In this document: positions 26,234-35,337 of the stretch, piece by piece | Numbering within the stretch: position 1 is the first letter of the stretch | Layout of the letters: each line of letters begins with the position of its first letter | Assembly: GCF_023330665.1 (NCBI RefSeq) | Contig: NZ_CP097127.1 | Coordinates: forward strand, 2,294,001-2,358,000 | From: Conexibacter sp. S30A1 | GTDB lineage: Bacteria; Actinomycetota; Thermoleophilia; Solirubrobacterales; Solirubrobacteraceae | DNA: 64,000 bases | Direction: 5' to 3' | Made by a program: the position numbers and the translations under genes | Notes under the pieces: generated by a model | The model's input: the letters and a program-made list of their open reading frames with translations, nothing else | Told to the model about the DNA's origin: nothing | Databases searched by the model: none

Positions 26234-29200
26234 CTAGAGCCGGGCTCCTTCAGGGACGAGGAGGGTGACGGCTGCCGGGAAGAGACGGTGGGTGGGGTCG
26301 CGGTAGCGGCGCGTGATCGCCGCCTGCTCACGTGCGATCTCCTGCGGGATGCGGTCGAGTCGCTCGCGCAGCGAGCGCAGATCCTGCTCGACCTGGGCGC
26401 GGTCACCGGCGTCAAGCTCAAGACCTGTGATCAGCCGCAGCTGCGTGCCATCCTCTCCGAAGGCCTCGCGGCGGATCGTGGCCTCAAGCTCGGTCAGGGT
26501 TGCGGCGACGTGGTCGCGTTCCTCCTGCGCCCGGGCCTCAAGCGTCGTGACGAGCTGCCGGGCACGGTCACCGGCGCGGGCCTGAAGCGCCGCCCGCAGC
26601 GGCTCGGCGGCTTCGCGCAGGCGTGGCAGGAGACGCTCGCTGAGGGTTGCTGGGACGCTGCTGTCGCGGGCGAGCGCGAGCGCCGCCTCGGCTGCCTGCA
26701 CGCCGAGCCGCTCGGGGCGAGCAGCGCTGAGCGTGACGGCGGCGAAGATCAGCTGCTCATGCAGACGGTGGCCGCTCGCTCCGGTGATCACAAGGCGCCC
26801 GTGCGCAACAGCGGTGGGGTGCCCGAGCCTGTGGTCGGCGTAGCGGACGGTGACGCGATGCAGATGCCTACCGGTGCCCCAGACCTCGGCGCGCAGCAGC
26901 GAGAGCGACATGCGCACAAGCGGATGGCCGAGGTGGGCGAGCACGAGGTCGGTGCGACCGGCGGCGAGCCGGTCATCGAAGGTGATCGGACGCCGCTCGC
27001 TCGGGCGAGCGGGGTGCTCGAGCCCGATCGTGGCGTGCGCCCAGCTTCCGGAGAAGGCGGGCACCGTCCAGGTGCCGGGCTCCTGCGCGGGTTGCAGCGG
27101 CGGCTGGCCGGCAAGCTCAAGTGCGGTCGCGACGACACGCTCGATCCGCGCGGGCTCGAGGTGCAGCGTGGTGCGGCTTGAGTCAAGCTCGTCGCGCAGG
27201 GCGGCGAGGCGCTCGCGCATGCGCTGCTCCTGGCTGAGGATCGCCCGGGAGGCGGCCTGACCGGAGAAGCGGGTCTCGTCGAGGCTGGCTCTGCGGCCGA
27301 GCATCGCCTCCTCGATCTGGGCGGCGATCACCGGCCCGGCGCTGCCGAGGTCGGTGCGGATCTGCTCGACCTTGGTGACGACACGGGCGAGGAAGTCGAG
27401 GTCACCCTCGAGCGAGCCGCGGGCGGCCTGCTGCCAGCCGGCGCTGACGGTGTGGTGCACAAGCACCTCCGGTGCGGGCTGGCCGTGGCGGTCGATACGC
27501 CCGTTGCGCTGTTCAAGCCGGTTCGGGTTCCAGGGGATCTCGGCGTGTGCGAGCAGATGGCAGTGTCGCTGGAGGCTGATGCCCTCCGACGCGGCGTCGG
27601 TGGCAAGCAGCACCCGCACCGGGAAGTCCGCCGGCGGCTCCTGCCACTGGCTCTTGATGCGCTCGCGTTCCTCGGAGGTGGTGGTGCCGTCGAGCAGCTC
27701 GACACGGGCACCACCGATGCCGCGGGCGGAGAGCCGCTCCTGCAGGTAGCGCTGGGTGGCGCGATACTCGGAGAAGACGATCACGCGCGTGTCGGTGAAA
27801 CGGCCGTCCGGTTTGACGTTGGCCTGGACCCAGTCGAGCAGGCGTGTGGTGCGGGCGTCCTCACGGTCGGCGGCCGTGCGCGCCCAGGCAAGCAACCGGT
27901 CAAGCAGCTCAAGCTCATTCTGTGACGGCTGCTGGGTATCAGCCTGGGCGGCGGCGTCAATGGCAGCGCGTGTGGCCTCACCCACGCCATCATCGGCCGA
28001 CTCGTCGTCGGCGGCGTTGGCGGCATCATCAAAGAGCTGGGTGAGCACCGACCTGCTCGGCCGCGTGGTCTGGCGGTCGAGGCCGCGAGTGATCGTCTCG
28101 CGGTGGACCTCGAGCGTGCGCAGGAACGCCGCCGGCGAGGAGAACAGCCGCTTCTTGAGCAGCGTCGTGACGAAATCTGCGGCGACACGCGCGGCCGCGC
28201 TCTCATCGAGCCGGGCGCTGCGCGCGGTGGCGTAGGTGGCGAGCGTGGCGTGCACGTCACGCTCGCTGTCCGGGTGCTCAACCTCGAGCATCACGATCCG
28301 GCGGGCCGGGAAGCGCGGGGTGCCGTCGTCGTTGCGCAAATCCTGCTTGAGCCGGCGCACCGTGACATCACGGATCGCCTCACGCGGCGGGCGGATCCCG
28401 CGCGCGAAACGGTAAGGGTCAAGCAGCTCAAGCAGCGCCGCAAACGAGTTGTCATAGCCGTTGTGCGGGGTGGCGCTCAGAAACAGCCGGTGCTCACAGT
28501 GGGGCGCGAGCGTCCGGATCGCCTGGGTGCGCAGCGTGTCACGCGCATAACGGGCGTTGCCGCCGCCGGCGGGCGCGCAGTTGTGAACCTCATCGACGAT
28601 CAGGACGTCGTAGCGTCGGGGTATCTCTGGGTGCGCGGGCAGCACCTCGCGCAGCAGCCGCATGCCGAGCTCACCCTTCAGCCAGTCGATCGAGACGATC
28701 AGGCGCGGGAAGTTCGCAAACGGATTGGCGGCAACACCGCGCGCACGGCGCAGCTGCCCGAGCATCGCGCGGTCGACGATGCGGAACTCCAGACCGAACT
28801 TCTCACGCATCTCATCGCGCCACTGCAGCTGCAGAGCGGCGGGACAGACAACTACCGCGCTGCGGGCGCGGTGGCGCAGGATCAGCTCCTGAACAACCAG
28901 CCCCGCCTCGATCGTCTTGCCCAGACCAACGTCATCGGCGATCAGCAGGGTTGTGCGCGGCGTGCGCAGCGCACGCACGAGCGGCTCGAGCTGGTAGTCC
29001 TCGATCGTGATGCCACTGCGAAACGGGGCCTGGAGCGAGCGCTGATCGGCGCTCGTCACAGCACCCCAGCGCACAGCGTCAAGAAAGGCGTCGAGCTCGG
29101 CGGGCTCGTCCAGATGTCCGGCGGCGATGGCGGGCAGCTCGGCACGCGCGATCACCTTGGTGCCCGGCTCGATCTCCCAGATGACCTCAAGCTCCTCCCC

Positions 29201-29386
29201 GGTCGCGTCATCCTCAACCGAGATCAGGCTCACCAGGTGCTGAACGGGGCGGCCGTCGAGCTGTGCCTGGGAGTCACGGGTGACGTCACCGACGACCCAC
29301 ATGCGTCCTCGCACCTGCGCAAGCTGCCCCGGCTCTGGGGCGAGAGCCGGCTGCAGATCGTCCGGTTGCACGAGCGTGGCGGTCAC
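26234..29386 (-). CDS. drmD: DISARM SNF2-type helicase DrmD
   Basis: A 1050-residue SNF2/DEAD superfamily 2 helicase. Motif I is ADDVGLGKTIEAGLVVQELI. Motif II is VLIVDEVHNCAP. Motif III is LFLSATPHNGYDNS. The C-terminal helicase motifs are VLLATDAASEGISLQRHCHL and NGRIDRHGQ. The frame runs on upstream to 29737 but that part is translated junk of the broken HTH gene; GTG 29386 starts VTATLVQPDDLQPALAPEPG, a sensible N-terminus. It marks the system as class 1 (drmD with drmMI). It is the first gene of the seven-gene operon. Confidence 0.92.
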   Translation of the reverse strand: MTATLVQPDDLQPALAPEPGQLAQVRGRMWVVGDVTRDSQAQLDGRPVQHLVSLISVEDDATGEELEVIWEIEPGTKVIARAELPAIAAGHLDEPAELDAFLDAVRWGAVTSADQRSLQAPFRSGITIEDYQLEPLVRALRTPRTTLLIADDVGLGKTIEAGLVVQELILRHRARSAVVVCPAALQLQWRDEMREKFGLEFRIVDRAMLGQLRRARGVAANPFANFPRLIVSIDWLKGELGMRLLREVLPAHPEIPRRYDVLIVDEVHNCAPAGGGNARYARDTLRTQAIRTLAPHCEHRLFLSATPHNGYDNSFAALLELLDPYRFARGIRPPREAIRDVTVRRLKQDLRNDDGTPRFPARRIVMLEVEHPDSERDVHATLATYATARSARLDESAAARVAADFVTTLLKKRLFSSPAAFLRTLEVHRETITRGLDRQTTRPSRSVLTQLFDDAANAADDESADDGVGEATRAAIDAAAQADTQQPSQNELELLDRLLAWARTAADREDARTTRLLDWVQANVKPDGRFTDTRVIVFSEYRATQRYLQERLSARGIGGARVELLDGTTTSEERERIKSQWQEPPADFPVRVLLATDAASEGISLQRHCHLLAHAEIPWNPNRLEQRNGRIDRHGQPAPEVLVHHTVSAGWQQAARGSLEGDLDFLARVVTKVEQIRTDLGSAGPVIAAQIEEAMLGRRASLDETRFSGQAASRAILSQEQRMRERLAALRDELDSSRTTLHLEPARIERVVATALELAGQPPLQPAQEPGTWTVPAFSGSWAHATIGLEHPARPSERRPITFDDRLAAGRTDLVLAHLGHPLVRMSLSLLRAEVWGTGRHLHRVTVRYADHRLGHPTAVAHGRLVITGASGHRLHEQLIFAAVTLSAARPERLGVQAAEAALALARDSSVPATLSERLLPRLREAAEPLRAALQARAGDRARQLVTTLEARAQEERDHVAATLTELEATIRREAFGEDGTQLRLITGLELDAGDRAQVEQDLRSLRERLDRIPQEIAREQAAITRRYRDPTHRLFPAAVTLLVPEGARL

Positions 29387-29397
29387 GGCTTGAGAGC

Positions 29398-30278
29398 CTA
29401 ACGCTCGTGGCCTTGGCGCCGGCGTGAGTCGAGCGCGTTGAGTTCGTGCTCGTAGTCGCGGCGTGCTTGCGCGAGCGTGTCGCGGTACACGGCCTGGGCG
29501 TGGTCGAGCTCGGGCTTGTAGGCGGGGTCGCTGAGCGCTGATGAGTGGTCGAGTGCGCGTTCCCGGTCGTCGAGGTCTTCCGCAGCGAACGGCTGGTCGA
29601 AGCCATGGCGTGCTCCCGGATCGCCTGAAAGTGGTCGGAGAAGCGCTGGAAGCTGCCCCGGTCCTCTGCGTTTTGCCGGATGTGCAGGTGCAGCGCGTCG
29701 AGAGTGTCAACGCCCAGGTGTGGATCAGCACCAGCATCTGGTCGTCGAAGCAGAGGATCGAATTGCAGCGGTGGGCGATGAGCTGTCGGGCCTGAATGCC
29801 CGGCGGTCCGTGGATCTGATCGAGGATCCGGCTGCTTGCCTTGATGTGTTGGCGGATTACCGGTTCTGGGGCGGGAGGTGGGTGGTGGCGGTTTCGTGGT
29901 CGGCCGACCAGCCGGGCTCGAGGGTGCGTTCAAGCTCGGCTTATAGACGGCTGCGGGTGAGGCGGCGGCGATCAGGATGCGGACCTGTGCCGCGTGCTCG
30001 GCGTGTTGGATCAGCAGTGCCCGCCAGTCAACCAGCCCGTCACGGCTGAGGCTCGCAGCCGGCGGCGTGTTCGGCTCAACATCGAAGACAGCGCGATCGG
30101 CGCTCAGCGGCCCGGGCTCTGGGTCCTGTAGATCTGGCCGGAGCTCGGGCTCGCTGAGACCGAGCGCTTTGGCGACCGTGATGCGGTGGCGGCGGTAGGG
30201 GGTGCGGTTGGTGCTGGGCCACCGCCGCGCGGTTTTGACGTTGACCTGCACGGCGTGGGCGAGGTCCTTGATCTGCAT
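29398..30278 (-). pseudogene. HTH regulator with several frameshifts
   Basis: The N-terminus in one frame (DLAHAVQVNVKTARRWPSTN ... ITVAKALGLSEPELRPDL) is an XRE-type DNA-binding domain of an actinobacterial regulator family whose C-terminal half is PLD/effector-like. Later segments of that family appear in other frames: AELERTLEPGWSADHETATT, then RQHIKASSRILDQIHGPPGI and IAHRCNSILCFDDQMLVLIH. The first frame returns with GVDTLDALHLHIRQNAEDRG, and the last part (FAAEDLDDRERALDHSSALS ... RRQGHER) uses yet another frame to TAG at 29400-29398. Each piece still looks coding, so the damage appears recent. It lies 12 bases upstream of the drmD start, where a regulator would be expected. Confidence 0.65.
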
Positions 30279-30370
30279 GTCGGTGGCTTTGATCGCGGTT
30301 GCCGGTAGATCGTTTGCGACCGGTCGTCTCCTCCGAAATGCCCGTGGTTACTGGCGATGAGTGTAAAGCC

Positions 30371-30462
30371 GTCCCAAGACGTCCCAAGACGTCCCAAGAC
30401 GTCCGAAGTTGTCCCAAGACGTCTTTGAAGACGTCCCGAGATGTCCTTGAGACGTCCTTGCA
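30371..30462 (+). repeat. 10-bp direct repeat array, GTCCCAAGAC
   Basis: Perfect copies GTCCCAAGAC at 30371, 30381, 30391 and 30411, a variant GTCCGAAGTT at 30401, then degenerate units containing GACGTC or GTCC(T/C) to about 30462. Spacing is exactly one helical turn in the first five units. It lies between the divergent broken HTH gene and the excisionase-type gene. The same motif in the opposite orientation precedes the relaxase. This fits an operator or iteron array. Confidence 0.85.
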
Positions 30463-30482
30463 GATCGCTCAGGGTGTCGTTT

Positions 30483-30716
30483 ATGCATGTAACGCACTCA
30501 CCCAACGGCACCCGGGCCAGCGCGGACCCGGATCGTGTGCCGCTCACCCGCGCGCGTGTGATGACCCCGACGGAGGTGGCGGAGCTTTTGCAGATGCCGC
30601 TCTCGACCGTCTACTACCTGGCCCGTAGTGGGCAGCTGCCGCACAGCCGTCTGGGGCGCAGCTACCGGTTTTTGCGTGACGAGATCGAGACGCTGTTGCG
30701 CGGTGAGCGGCGATGA
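30483..30716 (+). CDS. Excisionase/MerR-type HTH protein
   Basis: A 77-residue DNA-binding protein of the excisionase family (HTH_17). The signature is LTRARVMTPTEVAELLQMPL then STVYYLARSGQLPHSRLGRS and YRFLRDEIETLLRGE. ATG 30483 is preferred; an in-frame upstream ATG at 30441 falls inside the repeat array. Its stop overlaps the next start (ATGA at 30713-30716), so it is coupled to the coupling-protein gene. It may direct excision, or control the mobilization genes through the repeat array immediately upstream. Confidence 0.82.
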   Translation: MHVTHSPNGTRASADPDRVPLTRARVMTPTEVAELLQMPLSTVYYLARSGQLPHSRLGRSYRFLRDEIETLLRGERR

Positions 30717-32245
30717 GCGACTTTGGGCCCTCGCATCAGTCACCGCGCCAGCATCCAGGACGCGCGCTGGTGCTGACCGTGTTGGTGGCGGCACTGTTGT
30801 CACGCACCGCCTTTGATGTGCTGTTGCTGGTCGCGATCGCACGGCTGGGACTGTTTTTGTACCGGCGTGCTCCCCTGCCCGCGAGCGGCCGTGGTGGCAG
30901 GCCGGCTGGTAGCGGTGGCGGTGAGCGGCAGATCGAGCGGGCGCGTGCCGCGACGGCAAGCGGTTGTGTGTATCTCGGTGCTGGCCAGGACGGCAGCTGG
31001 CGGTTCTCAGCCCCGGAAAGGGCGGCGCTGGTGCTCGGCCCGCCGCGCTCAGGCAAAACCTCGGCGGTGATGATCCCGGCGCTTTTGGCGCACAACGGGC
31101 CGGCGGTCAGCACCTCAACAAAACCTGATGTGCTCAGGGCCAGCGGTCCGGCACGCTCGCTGCTTGGGCAGGTGTGGCAGTTTGATCCGACCGGCACAGC
31201 GATGCAGCTCGACGGGGTGCGCAGGCTGCGCTGGTCGCCGCTTCTGGCGGCAACCAGCTGGGATGGTGCGCTGCTGATGGCACGCGCGCTGGTCAGCGGC
31301 ACCGGGGTTGGTGCCGGCACCAGCGATGTGACGCACTGGTCAAAGCGTGCGCAGGCGCTGCTTGCACCGATCTTGCATGCCGCCGTGCTCGGCGGGCGTG
31401 GCATGCGCACCGTGGTTGAGTGGGTCTCAGCACACGAGCTTGAGGAGCCGCTTTCGATCCTGCAGGTCACGGGTGCTACCAGCCTGGCGTCGAGCACGCT
31501 TGCGGGGCTCGCGCAAACAGACGGGCGGGAGCGCGCGTCGATCTTCTCCGCCGCCGCTGATGCGCTTGACGCCTACAGCGCCACCGCGGCCCTTGAGGCC
31601 ACAGACCACCCGGACTTTGATCCGTGGCGGTTTGTGCAGTCCCGCGACACGCTCTACATTCACGCACCCGCCGATCAGCAGCACCTCGCCGCCCCACTGG
31701 TGTGCGGGCTGCTTGCGGACATCAGACGCGCGAGCTATGAGGCGCACCGCTGCGGCCGGCTGACGGGCCGGGTGCTGTTCGCGCTGGATGAGCTTGCGAA
31801 CATCGCACCGATCACAGAGCTGCCAGCGATCGCCTCAGAGGGCGGCGGGCAGGGTTTGCTGCTGCTCGGCGCGCTGCAGGACCTCTCCCAGGCCCGCGGG
31901 CGGTGGGGTGAGGCAGCCGACGGGTTTTTGACGCTGTTTGGCAGCAAGCTGATCCTCGGCGGGATCGCCGACACCAAAACCCTGGAGTCGGTGTCGGTGA
32001 TGCTCGGCGAATACGACCGTCGGCTGATCACCGAAAACCACGGGCACACCCCGGGTGTGTGGGGCACACGGCAAGGGCACAGCGTGAGCACGCAACGCAC
32101 CCGGGTGCTGTCGCCCGGCGAGGTTGCAAGCGTCCCCGCCGGGTGTGCGCTTCATCTGCAGGGCGCAAGCTGGGAGCTGATCAACCTCACCCCCGCGTTT
32201 GCCAGCGAGCCGTGGCGCACAATGACCGCGGGGACGCTCCGGTGA
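30713..32245 (+). CDS. VirD4/TraG-type conjugative coupling protein
   Basis: A 510-residue DNA-pumping ATPase that links a relaxosome to a secretion channel. One or two N-terminal membrane segments (VLTVLVAALLSRTAFDVLLL) are followed by Walker A LGPPRSGKTSAVMIPALLAH near residue 107 and a Walker B region VLFALDELANIAPI. The TraG/TraM-recognition-like tail (QGLLLLGALQDLSQARGRWG) is present. It is coupled to the HTH gene upstream and precedes the relaxase. No other type IV secretion genes are seen in the window. Confidence 0.88.
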   Translation: MSDFGPSHQSPRQHPGRALVLTVLVAALLSRTAFDVLLLVAIARLGLFLYRRAPLPASGRGGRPAGSGGGERQIERARAATASGCVYLGAGQDGSWRFSAPERAALVLGPPRSGKTSAVMIPALLAHNGPAVSTSTKPDVLRASGPARSLLGQVWQFDPTGTAMQLDGVRRLRWSPLLAATSWDGALLMARALVSGTGVGAGTSDVTHWSKRAQALLAPILHAAVLGGRGMRTVVEWVSAHELEEPLSILQVTGATSLASSTLAGLAQTDGRERASIFSAAADALDAYSATAALEATDHPDFDPWRFVQSRDTLYIHAPADQQHLAAPLVCGLLADIRRASYEAHRCGRLTGRVLFALDELANIAPITELPAIASEGGGQGLLLLGALQDLSQARGRWGEAADGFLTLFGSKLILGGIADTKTLESVSVMLGEYDRRLITENHGHTPGVWGTRQGHSVSTQRTRVLSPGEVASVPAGCALHLQGASWELINLTPAFASEPWRTMTAGTLR

Positions 32246-32255
32246 GCGGTTTTTG

Positions 32256-32285
32256 CTGGGACGTCCTGGGACGGCTTGGGACGTC
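32256..32285 (+). repeat. Second array of the 10-bp motif, inverted orientation
   Basis: Three in-register units CTGGGACGTC, CTGGGACGGC and TTGGGACGTC run from 32256 to 32285. They are the complement of the GTCCCAAGAC/GACGTC units at 30371-30462. They lie about 70 bases upstream of the relaxase gene, just after the coupling-protein stop. They likely bind the same protein as the first array. Confidence 0.75.
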
Positions 32286-32354
32286 TGCACCCTGTGCGTA
32301 TAGTCTGGGACTGGGGGTTGATGACGCCGCGTCAGGGACCCTTGGGAGGTCCTG

Positions 32355-35075
32355 GTGCTGACCGTCGCGAAGGTCACAGCACGGGTCGCGGCACGGTATG
32401 CGAGCTACCTCGAGGGCAAGACCGCGCCCGGTGAGCTGGGTGACTACTACCTCAAAGACGGCGAACGGGTCGAGGCACCAGGACGCTGGGTTGCTGGCGC
32501 AAACGCGGTCGGCTGTGACCCGGCCGAGCGGGTTGCTGGCGGGCAGCTGCGTGCCCTGATGGCGGTCAAACACCCGGTCACCGGTGTGGCGCTGCGTCGT
32601 GTCGGAGCAAGCGGTCAGGCGGTCGCCGCGATCGACGCGACGTTCTCAGCACCCAAATCGGTCAGCGCCATCTGGGCGCTAGCCGACCCGCAGCTGCGCG
32701 CGAGCATCGAGGCGGCGCACGAGCTGGCGATTGACCGCGCGATCGCCTACGCCACCGAACAGGTTGCGATGATCCGCCAGCGCGTTGACGCCGCTCATGT
32801 TGAGCACATCAAAGCCACCGGTGTGGTGGCAAGCAGCTGGCGGCACACAACCGCCCGTGCCGTGAACGGGCATGCCCCGGACCCGCAGCTTCACTCCCAT
32901 GTGCTGCTTCACGCCGCGGTGCGCGGTGACGGGCGGCTGGTCGCGATCGACTCAAAAGCCTGGTTTGTTCACCGCCGTGAGCTTGGTGGCGCCTACCGCA
33001 CCGAGCTCGCCCATGAGCTCACAAAGCTCGGCTACCAGATCGAGCGTGGCACCGGGCGCGGTGGCCGCTACTTCGAGATCCACGGTGTCCCACGATCACT
33101 GATCGAACGGTGGTCAAGCCGAACCCAACAGGTGCAGGAAGCGATCAAACAGCGCCTGACCCGCCGGCGAGCCGAACTGCTCGTGACAGTCGCCGGTGGC
33201 GGCAGTCAGGCAGCCCAGGCCAAACAGACCCTTGAGGTGATGGAGCGCTGGGGGCGCCTGCAACCGGCCGAGGACCGGTTGCTGCGCGTCAGCACCCGTG
33301 CAAGCAAACAACCACGAACACTCAAGGACCTTGACCGGGCCTGGCGCGTGACCGGACAGCAGCACAACTTCACCGCCGAGACGGTCAGGACCATACGCCC
33401 GCAAACAATGACGGCAGTTGATGCGCCAACGGTCGGGCGGGCACTGACAGAGTTTCAGGCGACGTTCACCGACCGGGAGGCCAGAGCGGTCGCGCTTGAG
33501 CGCTCAGCCGGCACCACGATCCGGGAGGCGCTCACCGTGCTCGATCAGCTTCACGCGACCGGTGAGCTTGTCCAGCTCGCTGACGGGCGTCTCAGCACCC
33601 GGGCACAACGCCAGATCGAGCATGCAACCATCCATGACGCCCGGCAGCTTGCCGTAAGCGCCGCCACCCCGATCCCCGCACAATCAGTTAGCGCGGCCGC
33701 CGCCACGGTCAACAGCCGGCTCGCAAAGGCTGGTGGCGCTCTCTCCAACGAGCAGCGCCACGCACTTGAGCTTGCCTGCTCGCAGGCAAGGCTTGTGGTG
33801 ATCGAAGGGCAGGCAGGGACAGGCAAAAGCACGGTGCTTCAGGCGGTCGCGCTCGCGCACCAGCACGCCAGCCGTGAGCTGCTGGTGACAAGCACCGCCG
33901 CGCTCGCCGCACAACGACTCGCACACGACCTGGTTGAGGTTGGTGTTGATGCGCGCGCCTACTCAACCGCCGCGCTGGCGCACGCCTTACAAGACGGGCA
34001 GCTCGAGCTCTCAACCGTCACCACGATCATCCATGATGAGGCCGCGCTTGCCTCCACCGCCGAGCAACACCACCTGATCGACGCGGCCAGGCAAAGCGGC
34101 GCGCAGCTGATCCTCGTAGGTGACCCGCAACAGAACCGGCCCGTCGGCGCCGGTGGCCTGTGGAGCATGATCGAGCACCCAGCACAAACCGTCGGCGCGC
34201 ACGTGCGCCTGACCACGAACCTGCGTGCCCGCGACCCGGCCGATCAGACAGACCAGCAGTCCTTCCGTGCCGGCAGGCACCACGACGCGCTACGCGGCTA
34301 CCAAAGCCGTGGGCGTCTGCATCTCGCAGGCGAGCAGCGCACAACCGAAGACCAGGCGCTTGAGGCCGCACACAACGACCGGGCCGCTGGGCGTCACACA
34401 CTGGTGATCACCCAAACCTCAAACGAGCACCTCGACCAGCTAAACGCCCGCGCCCAGGCGATCAGGGCACACGCCGGGGAGCTCGGCACCCGGGCGATCA
34501 AGCTCGCCGACAAGCCCTACCGGCTGCATGAAGGCGACGAGATCCAGCTGCGCCACAGCATCCACCACCCCACCCACGGACAGCTTGCCAACGGCACCAG
34601 CGCCACCATCCGTCACATCGCCCCCGATCAGACGGCGCTGCTCAAGCTCGCAGACGGACGGCAGGTCACGCTCACCCAACAACAGCTCCAGAAAGCCGAC
34701 GCGCGACTCGGGTACGTGCAGCACCCCTTCCCCGCCCAGGGCGCCACGACCGACACCACACACGTGATCGTCGCCGAGCACGCCACCCGCCAAGGCACCT
34801 ATGTCGCCATCACCCGCGCACGGCAGCAAACACACATCTACGCAACCCTCGAACCCGACACGAGAGAGGAGCCGCTCAGCCTGCTCAGCGAGATCCTCGC
34901 ACGCGACGAGCCCGAGCGCCCAGCGATCACAGTGCCACTCGCCCGCGCACCCGAACCACCGATCACCCAACCCCGCGAACGCGAGGCGACCGACCGCCCT
35001 GCACGCGAGCTGGAGCACGTGATCGAGCCGGTGATCGAGCCGGTGATCGAACATGACCTCGGCTGGGAGATCTGA
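32355..35075 (+). CDS. MobF-family relaxase (TrwC/TraA-like)
   Basis: A 906-residue relaxase-helicase. The N-terminal TrwC domain shows candidate catalytic tyrosines in ARYASYLEG and GDYYLKDG (residues ~14-32). The metal-binding His cluster is PDPQLHSHVLLHAAV. The C-terminal RecD/TraI-type helicase has Walker A VVIEGQAGTGKSTVLQAVAL, motif II IIHDEAALAS and motif VI GTYVAITRARQQTH. It nicks at an origin of transfer and unwinds DNA. The last residues are a tandem Val-Ile-Glu-Pro repeat (VIEPVIEPVIEH). It follows the coupling protein and the second repeat array, where oriT may lie. Confidence 0.92.
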   Translation: MLTVAKVTARVAARYASYLEGKTAPGELGDYYLKDGERVEAPGRWVAGANAVGCDPAERVAGGQLRALMAVKHPVTGVALRRVGASGQAVAAIDATFSAPKSVSAIWALADPQLRASIEAAHELAIDRAIAYATEQVAMIRQRVDAAHVEHIKATGVVASSWRHTTARAVNGHAPDPQLHSHVLLHAAVRGDGRLVAIDSKAWFVHRRELGGAYRTELAHELTKLGYQIERGTGRGGRYFEIHGVPRSLIERWSSRTQQVQEAIKQRLTRRRAELLVTVAGGGSQAAQAKQTLEVMERWGRLQPAEDRLLRVSTRASKQPRTLKDLDRAWRVTGQQHNFTAETVRTIRPQTMTAVDAPTVGRALTEFQATFTDREARAVALERSAGTTIREALTVLDQLHATGELVQLADGRLSTRAQRQIEHATIHDARQLAVSAATPIPAQSVSAAAATVNSRLAKAGGALSNEQRHALELACSQARLVVIEGQAGTGKSTVLQAVALAHQHASRELLVTSTAALAAQRLAHDLVEVGVDARAYSTAALAHALQDGQLELSTVTTIIHDEAALASTAEQHHLIDAARQSGAQLILVGDPQQNRPVGAGGLWSMIEHPAQTVGAHVRLTTNLRARDPADQTDQQSFRAGRHHDALRGYQSRGRLHLAGEQRTTEDQALEAAHNDRAAGRHTLVITQTSNEHLDQLNARAQAIRAHAGELGTRAIKLADKPYRLHEGDEIQLRHSIHHPTHGQLANGTSATIRHIAPDQTALLKLADGRQVTLTQQQLQKADARLGYVQHPFPAQGATTDTTHVIVAEHATRQGTYVAITRARQQTHIYATLEPDTREEPLSLLSEILARDEPERPAITVPLARAPEPPITQPREREATDRPARELEHVIEPVIEPVIEHDLGWEI

Positions 35076-35337
35076 TGCCCCGCGACCGGACGCACGGACC
35101 CGCTCCGCGCGCGCGGAAACCTCACCGAGCGAAGCGAGGTCCCAAGCGACCGACTCCGCGCGCGTGAAACGGCCGTTACGAGAACCGGCCGGCAGCGACA
35201 CCCACCCTGCCCTTCCAGGCAAACAGCCTCACCCGCCAGCAGAGCCCCTCGCCTGCCAGCCCGCGACCAGCGCGAACGCTCGCCACCTGGTCGCGCGGTG
35301 CCGTACGCTTGCGCCAACACCGTTCTTGAGAGACCTA

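Noticed and set aside
28103..29401. Plus-strand frame of 432 residues inside drmD
   Set aside because: Antisense to the SNF2 helicase motifs of drmD.
29387..29737. N-terminal extension of drmD
   Set aside because: The extra residues are frameshifted pieces of the upstream regulator; GTG 29386 gives a normal start.
30371..30462. Possible CRISPR array
   Set aside because: Units are 10 bp and contiguous without spacers and there are no cas genes.
35027..35050. Tandem 12-base repeat at the end of the relaxase gene
   Set aside because: Only two to three units, in frame, encoding a Val-Ile-Glu-Pro tail; not evidence for a separate element.
35101..35175. Repeated CTCCGCGCGCG segments downstream of the relaxase as an oriT
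   Set aside because: Two imperfect copies in very GC-rich DNA; there is no recognisable nick site, so I do not call an origin.
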